Source: an archaeon (GTDB lineage Archaea > Thermoproteota > Nitrososphaeria > Nitrososphaerales > CADDZS01). From it: DNA of 14,267 nt. Location: contig JAKAPU010000055.1 of the NCBI GenBank assembly GCA_021806865.1, positions 1 through 14,267 on the forward strand, written 5' to 3'. Every line of letters begins with the position of its first letter. Position 1 is the first letter of the stretch. Below are positions 14,229 to 14,267 of this stretch, one piece after another. The notes beneath the pieces are model-generated. The model was not told the origin of the DNA. It searched no databases and worked only from the letters and a program-made list of their open reading frames with translations. A program made the translations under genes and the position numbers.

Positions 14229-14267
14229 ATGAAGGCGGAACTCATGAGGAGGGTCTGGGCGATTACC
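14229..14267 (+). CDS. Start of an unidentified gene, cut by the window edge
   Basis: An open frame begins MKAELMRRVWAIT and runs off the right edge after 13 codons. A TATA-like element about 30 bases upstream supports a leaderless start. The fragment is too short to identify, and a chance frame is possible. Confidence 0.3.
   Translation, partial: MKAELMRRVWAIT

Overview
The window looks archaeal, most likely from the Thermoproteota and probably close to the Nitrososphaeria (Thaumarchaeota). This placement is inferred. It rests on three class III (type IV pilin-like) signal peptides, TATA-like boxes about 25-30 bases before several start codons (a sign of leaderless mRNAs), a four-CBS protein, an ACT/V4R-like protein and a short MscL-family channel. 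Other genes instead have Shine-Dalgarno (SD) sites of the GGTGA or GGAG type. No rRNA, tRNA, CRISPR array or insertion sequence was recognised.

Region 1 (33-3603) is a three-gene surface operon: one small pilin-like protein and two large ones. The large ones share its N-terminal helix and a similar C-terminal beta module, but carry inserted domains, an Asp-box beta-propeller-like region in one and a DUF2341/LamG-like region in the other. A 420-base gap follows. Region 2 (4027-6026) holds a four-CBS-domain protein and, facing it, an ACT plus V4R-like sensor protein. Region 3 (about 6160-7919) is AT-rich and holds a compact type II restriction-modification pair. A beta-class DNA methyltransferase is followed, with a 4-base overlap, by a PD-(D/E)XK endonuclease, and the promoter area carries a tandem 9-bp repeat. 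Region 4 (8269-9811) holds small genes: an MscL-family channel followed by a terminator-like hairpin, a very cysteine-rich 65-residue ORF, and a tail-to-tail pair made of a winged-helix-like protein and a RelE/ParE-like toxin whose stop codons share CTAG. About 930 bases without a convincing gene follow and end in a cluster of hairpins.

Region 5 (10744-13627) is the most interesting: cysteine synthase, JAMM metallopeptidase, then a fusion of a MoaD/ThiS-type ubiquitin-like domain, a MoeB/ThiF E1-like domain and a rhodanese domain. It corresponds to the Mycobacterium tuberculosis cysM/mec/cysO genes plus moeZ, with CysO and MoeZ fused in one chain. The proteins probably work together: rhodanese and E1 supply sulfur as a thiocarboxylate on the carrier, cysteine synthase uses it, and the JAMM enzyme releases cysteine and/or cuts the fusion. 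The carrier's Gly-Gly lies inside the polypeptide, so some maturation step seems needed. A CsaA-like tRNA-binding-fold protein lies convergent to this operon, and the start of another plus-strand gene runs off the right edge.
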